Assembly: GCA_949296355.1 (NCBI GenBank)
Contig: CASFPS010000007.1
Coordinates: 1 to 51,872 of the forward strand
Direction: 5' to 3'
DNA from: an uncultured bacterium
Lineage (GTDB): Bacteria; Cyanobacteriota; Vampirovibrionia; Gastranaerophilales; Gastranaerophilaceae
Length of the DNA: 51,872 nucleotides
The translations under genes and the position numbers were made by a program. This document shows, in pieces, positions 49,125 through 51,872 of this stretch; the stretch's first letter is position 1, and each line of letters starts with the position of its first letter. Below the pieces are notes generated by a model. The model had not been told where the DNA came from and made no database searches. It worked only from the letters and a program-made list of their open reading frames with translations.

Positions 49125-49880
49125 TTACACTCCTGATTTTATTCTATTTAATTCTACACCAAAAGCAAACATTGCAAAATCATATTTTACCGGATCCTCG
49201 GGACAGAATTTTTTCAAGTTGTCCGTAAGCTCGATTACAGCCTTAAAGTCATTGCTTTTCCTTTCCAGAAGTCCCATCAATCTTGAAACGCGGGCGACAT
49301 GTACATCCAGCGGGATAAGTAAGTCCTTTGGTTTCATAAATTTCCATATACCTAAATCGACTACGGATTTTCTTACCATCCACCTTAAGAACATATTCAT
49401 GCGCTTCATAGCCCCGCCGTTTTGCGGGTTCGGTATCATGTGATAAAACCCCTGACCGGCAGTTTCCGGAACATTAGAATAAAAATAATCAACGACCGTC
49501 TGTAAAAAGTTTTCAGAATTAAAGCCGTATTCAAACAACTCTTCCAACCCCCCGGATTCATTATAAAGTTTATGGAGAATTTCGAAAACCGGAATAATAT
49601 CATGGTCTTTAGAAAAACGATATTCAACACCTTTCAGATTTGAAAAATCCCCGTTTTTAACATAGTTTGAAATATCATTTCCCGCTCTTGAATCTATATC
49701 CTCAAGCTTTTTTATAAACATTTTGCGGTTTCCGTAAGCAAAAAGCGAGGCGATAAATCCGTACAACTCCTTATCCTCTTTTGTTTTACCGCGATGAGGA
49801 AAGAGTATCGGATCGTCTTTTATAAAACTCTCCGTTTCAAATTTTGCAGCTAATTTATCCAGTTCTTCTTTTGTAATCAT
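49125..49880 (-). CDS. TIGR02757 (DUF2400) family protein
   Basis: 251 residues. FPHRGKTKEDKELYGFIASL, AYGNRKMFIKKLED, NGGAMKRMNMFLRWMVRKS, then LGIWKFMKPKDLLIPLDVHV and FCPEDPVKYDFAMFAFGV are the family's conserved blocks. It is thought to be related to helix-hairpin-helix DNA glycosylases, but its activity is unknown. It overlaps tadA by 4 bases. Confidence 0.88.
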   Translation of the reverse strand: MITKEELDKLAAKFETESFIKDDPILFPHRGKTKEDKELYGFIASLFAYGNRKMFIKKLEDIDSRAGNDISNYVKNGDFSNLKGVEYRFSKDHDIIPVFEILHKLYNESGGLEELFEYGFNSENFLQTVVDYFYSNVPETAGQGFYHMIPNPQNGGAMKRMNMFLRWMVRKSVVDLGIWKFMKPKDLLIPLDVHVARVSRLMGLLERKSNDFKAVIELTDNLKKFCPEDPVKYDFAMFAFGVELNRIKSGV

Positions 49881-50296
49881 CGTATATTCTTAAAAAAATC
49901 TTCTAATATTTTACCACATTTTTCTTCTTCTATACCACCATAAATTTTTAGGGATGATATTCTTTTTTGGGGTAAACATTGAGGATTGGAGACAAAGATG
50001 CCATAATCAGGGTTGTACGCTCCAAAGTAGAGAGTTTTTATCCCGGACATAAGTATTGCCCAGCTGCACATCGGGCATGGTTCCAGTGTTACATACATTT
50101 CACAATCTATCAGGCGGGAAGTGTTTAAAACTTTTTGTGCTTCTCTTATTGCAAGAATTTCCGCATGCGCCGTAACATCATTATCAACTTCTCTTCTGTT
50201 ATGAGCCTCTGCAATAACTTTACCGTCTTTTTTGATTACACAACCTACCGGAACATCTATTGTACATTTTAAAGCTTGTTCAATTGCATTTTGCAT
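49877..50296 (-). CDS. tadA: tRNA-specific adenosine deaminase
   Basis: 139 residues, slightly short for TadA. Zinc ligands are in TAHAEILAIREAQ (His and the catalytic Glu) and LEPCPMCSWAILMSGI (two Cys). VPVGCVIKKDGKVIAEAHNR and FGAYNPDYG fit TadA and related nucleoside deaminases. It converts A34 of tRNA-Arg to inosine. The usual N-terminal helix is trimmed, and the C-terminal RxExxGG region reads KIYGGIEEEKC. Another deaminase type cannot be fully excluded. Confidence 0.85.
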   Translation of the reverse strand: MQNAIEQALKCTIDVPVGCVIKKDGKVIAEAHNRREVDNDVTAHAEILAIREAQKVLNTSRLIDCEMYVTLEPCPMCSWAILMSGIKTLYFGAYNPDYGIFVSNPQCLPQKRISSLKIYGGIEEEKCGKILEDFFKNIR

Positions 50297-50457
50297 ATTA
50301 TTTATTTTATCAAAAAAGTTATTGTTAGTCAGTTATGCTCCAACAAAGCTTCTGCCAAGCGTTGCCTGAGCTGCTGCTATTCACTAATCACTCCGTCACC
50401 AACAAAATACATTTCCTACAACGACACATAATTTGTAATGACAGTATCCTGATATAT

Positions 50458-51744
50458 TTACCCCCCCCAGACTTCGTCATCATAGTAGGCGAGTTCTAAG
50501 TGACCGAGAATAACAGTATCGCCGTTTTTCAGTCCGTATTTATGCAGCTCGTCAAATACACCCATGCCTTTCATAATATTTTGAAGTCTTACAACCTGCT
50601 CGGTATTTCTGGCATCTGTTACTTTTGCAAGCCTGCTGAGCTTTCCGCCTGAAATCAGATAAGTCTCTTTATCGAGTTTTGTAACTTCAAAAGCACTGTC
50701 ATCATTATCATAGGCGTCCAAGTCCTCTTCAATATCAATATCAAATTCCGGTTTTGGAATCTCATCGACTTTTTGGGAAACAAAATGTAAAAGTTCATCC
50801 ACGCCTTGTTTTGTAACTGCTGAAATCGGGAAAATATCCGAAGAAAACTGTTTAAATTCTTCCTTAAATTTATTCAAATTCTCTTCTAATATGGCATCTA
50901 TTTTGTTCAAAACAAGAACCTGATACAGATTAGCAAGCCCTTCCGAATGTTTTCTTAACTCATTATTAATTATTTTATAGTTTTCTACCGGATTTTCAGT
51001 CGTCAAATCAACAACATGTATAAGAAATCTGCATCTTTCAACATGCCTTAAGAACTCATGCCCCAAGCCGACGCCTTCCGATGCGCCTTCTATAAGCCCC
51101 GGAATATCAGCTATTACATAAGAGCCGCCGTCATCTTTTTTAACAACTCCAAGATGAGGAACTAAAGTTGTAAACGGATAATCAGCAATCTTAGGTCTTG
51201 CCGAGCTTACAGCACTTATAAAAGTTGATTTACCCGCATTAGGCATACCAAGCAAGCCGACATCAGCAATTAATTTAAGTTCTAATTCCAGAACTCTTTC
51301 AATCCCCGGCTCTCCCGGCTCGCAAAACTGGGGCGCTCTTTTTTGTGCGGTTGCAAACCTTGCATTGCCTCTTCCGCCCCTGCCTCCTTTTGCTATCAAA
51401 ACCTGCTGTTCGTTTTCCGTTAAATCCGCAATGAGTTTACCGCTTTTAACGTCTCTTACAACTGTTCCTAACGGCACTCTTATATACAAATCTTTTGCGC
51501 AAGCGCCATGCATACCTTTTATCCCGCCGTTTTCGCCGGACTGTGCCTTAAACACAGATTTTATCTTAAAATCCAGAAGAGTAGACATGTTTTCGTCGGC
51601 AACAAAATATATGTCGCCGCCTCTGCCGCCGTCACCGCCTGCCGGTCCGCCTTTATCTACATATTTTTCGCGGCGCCAGGCAACCATACCGTTACCGCCA
51701 TGACCTGATATTACTCTGATTTTTGCTTTGTCTAAAAATTTCAT
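50458..51744 (-). CDS. obgE: Obg family GTPase
   Basis: 428 residues from the ATG at 51744 (MKFLDKAKIRV, AAAGGA upstream); the frame reads 9 residues further back without support. The glycine-rich Obg fold (SGHGGNGMVAWRREKYVDKG, then GGPAGGDGGRGGD) is followed by the G domain with GLLGMPNAGKSTFISAVSSA, DIPGLIEGASEGVGLGHEFL and LNKID. The C-terminal OCT domain reads FEVTKLDKETYLISGGKLSR. It acts in late 50S assembly and stringent control. The final residues VWGG and the TAA lie within a GGGGGGGGTAAAT repeat module. Confidence 0.97.
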   Translation of the reverse strand: MKFLDKAKIRVISGHGGNGMVAWRREKYVDKGGPAGGDGGRGGDIYFVADENMSTLLDFKIKSVFKAQSGENGGIKGMHGACAKDLYIRVPLGTVVRDVKSGKLIADLTENEQQVLIAKGGRGGRGNARFATAQKRAPQFCEPGEPGIERVLELELKLIADVGLLGMPNAGKSTFISAVSSARPKIADYPFTTLVPHLGVVKKDDGGSYVIADIPGLIEGASEGVGLGHEFLRHVERCRFLIHVVDLTTENPVENYKIINNELRKHSEGLANLYQVLVLNKIDAILEENLNKFKEEFKQFSSDIFPISAVTKQGVDELLHFVSQKVDEIPKPEFDIDIEEDLDAYDNDDSAFEVTKLDKETYLISGGKLSRLAKVTDARNTEQVVRLQNIMKGMGVFDELHKYGLKNGDTVILGHLELAYYDDEVWGG

Positions 51745-51752
51745 CTTTTTAA

Positions 51753-51872
51753 TCCTTTGGGCGGTGCACATTTTGTCTAAAGACTACCGGGCTGATTTAT
51801 CATTCGTCCGTGCACCTTTTGAACGAACTACGGTTCCGGAGTTTCGCTTATTTGTCCTTTGGGCGGTGCACA
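51753..51872. repeat. 18-bp direct repeat in the obgE leader
   Basis: TCCTTTGGGCGGTGCACA occurs at 51753-51770 and again at 51855-51872, 102 bases apart. The first copy includes the obgE ribosome binding site (AAAGGA on the minus strand). The second touches the window edge, so the series may continue. Confidence 0.8.

Overview
The window looks like chromosomal DNA of an anaerobic, Gram-negative, AT-rich gut-type bacterium. The best guess is a non-photosynthetic relative of Cyanobacteria (Melainabacteria/Vampirovibrionia, order Gastranaerophilales). Clues are lipid A genes (lpxI, lpxB), an oxygen-scavenging flavodiiron protein with rubredoxin, a FliI/SctN-type export ATPase, and a homologue of the cyanobacterial iron-sulfur protein LdpA. 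Large EF-hand and coiled-coil proteins without signal peptides and very repeat-rich intergenic spacers are also present. No phage, integrase, transposase gene, tRNA, rRNA or CRISPR array was seen. The lineage call is inference from gene content, not from a search.

Layout. 1-291: end of a coiled-coil protein. 1188-7050: one tight plus-strand operon with a stand-alone ClpX zinc-finger protein, a large helical protein, ruvX, a DUF1292 protein, a ClpC-N-domain array without ATPase, tilS and hpt. 7051-7971: a perfect consensus promoter and a candidate structured RNA (6S-like), then repeats. 7972-11940: flavodiiron protein, rubredoxin, clpP, clpX. 11985-14324 (minus): EF-hand/Ig-like large protein. 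14551-16492: lpxI-lpxB. 16583-19374: HTH regulator, recF, galE. 19645-24125: MEMO1-AMMECR1 fusion, small tagged protein, and a minus operon of phosphoesterase, metallo-beta-lactamase fold protein and TPR protein. 24287-37653: FAD protein, FliI/SctN ATPase, small helical protein, then an alpha-glucan cluster (tagged epimerase, glycogen synthase fusion, 1615-residue GH13 protein, AAA+ ATPase). 37637-40039 (minus): rsmH, ftsL-like, ldpA-like. 40399-43217: radical SAM protein and GH57 branching enzyme. 44140-46023: two coiled-coil proteins. 47089-51744 (minus): rpsO, pheA, TPR protein, TIGR02757 protein, tadA, obgE.

How the genes fit together. Two galE-type epimerases, a glycogen synthase, a GH13 protein and a GH57 branching enzyme make a storage-polyglucan theme. 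Four proteins of the contiguous cluster, plus a small protein at 21092, carry a short N-terminal extension ending in F-(K/N/R)-(G/A/S). The housekeeping galE at 18373 lacks it, so the extension looks like a tag and not part of the enzyme fold. The glucan cluster lies directly behind the FliI/SctN-family ATPase gene. Five genes (EF-hand protein, GH13 protein, GH57 enzyme, both coiled-coil proteins) share a near-palindromic TTTGTWACAAA-like element about 80-110 bases before their start codons, which suggests a common regulator.

Intergenic DNA is packed with a few families of short GC-rich hairpin repeats (CCCTCTCCCC...GGGGCGAGGG; CATTTACCCC modules; a 129-130 bp element with TCATTGCGAGG ends). 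At least one appears inserted in frame in a coding region, one supplies the stop codon of obgE, and one may supply a promoter -35 box.
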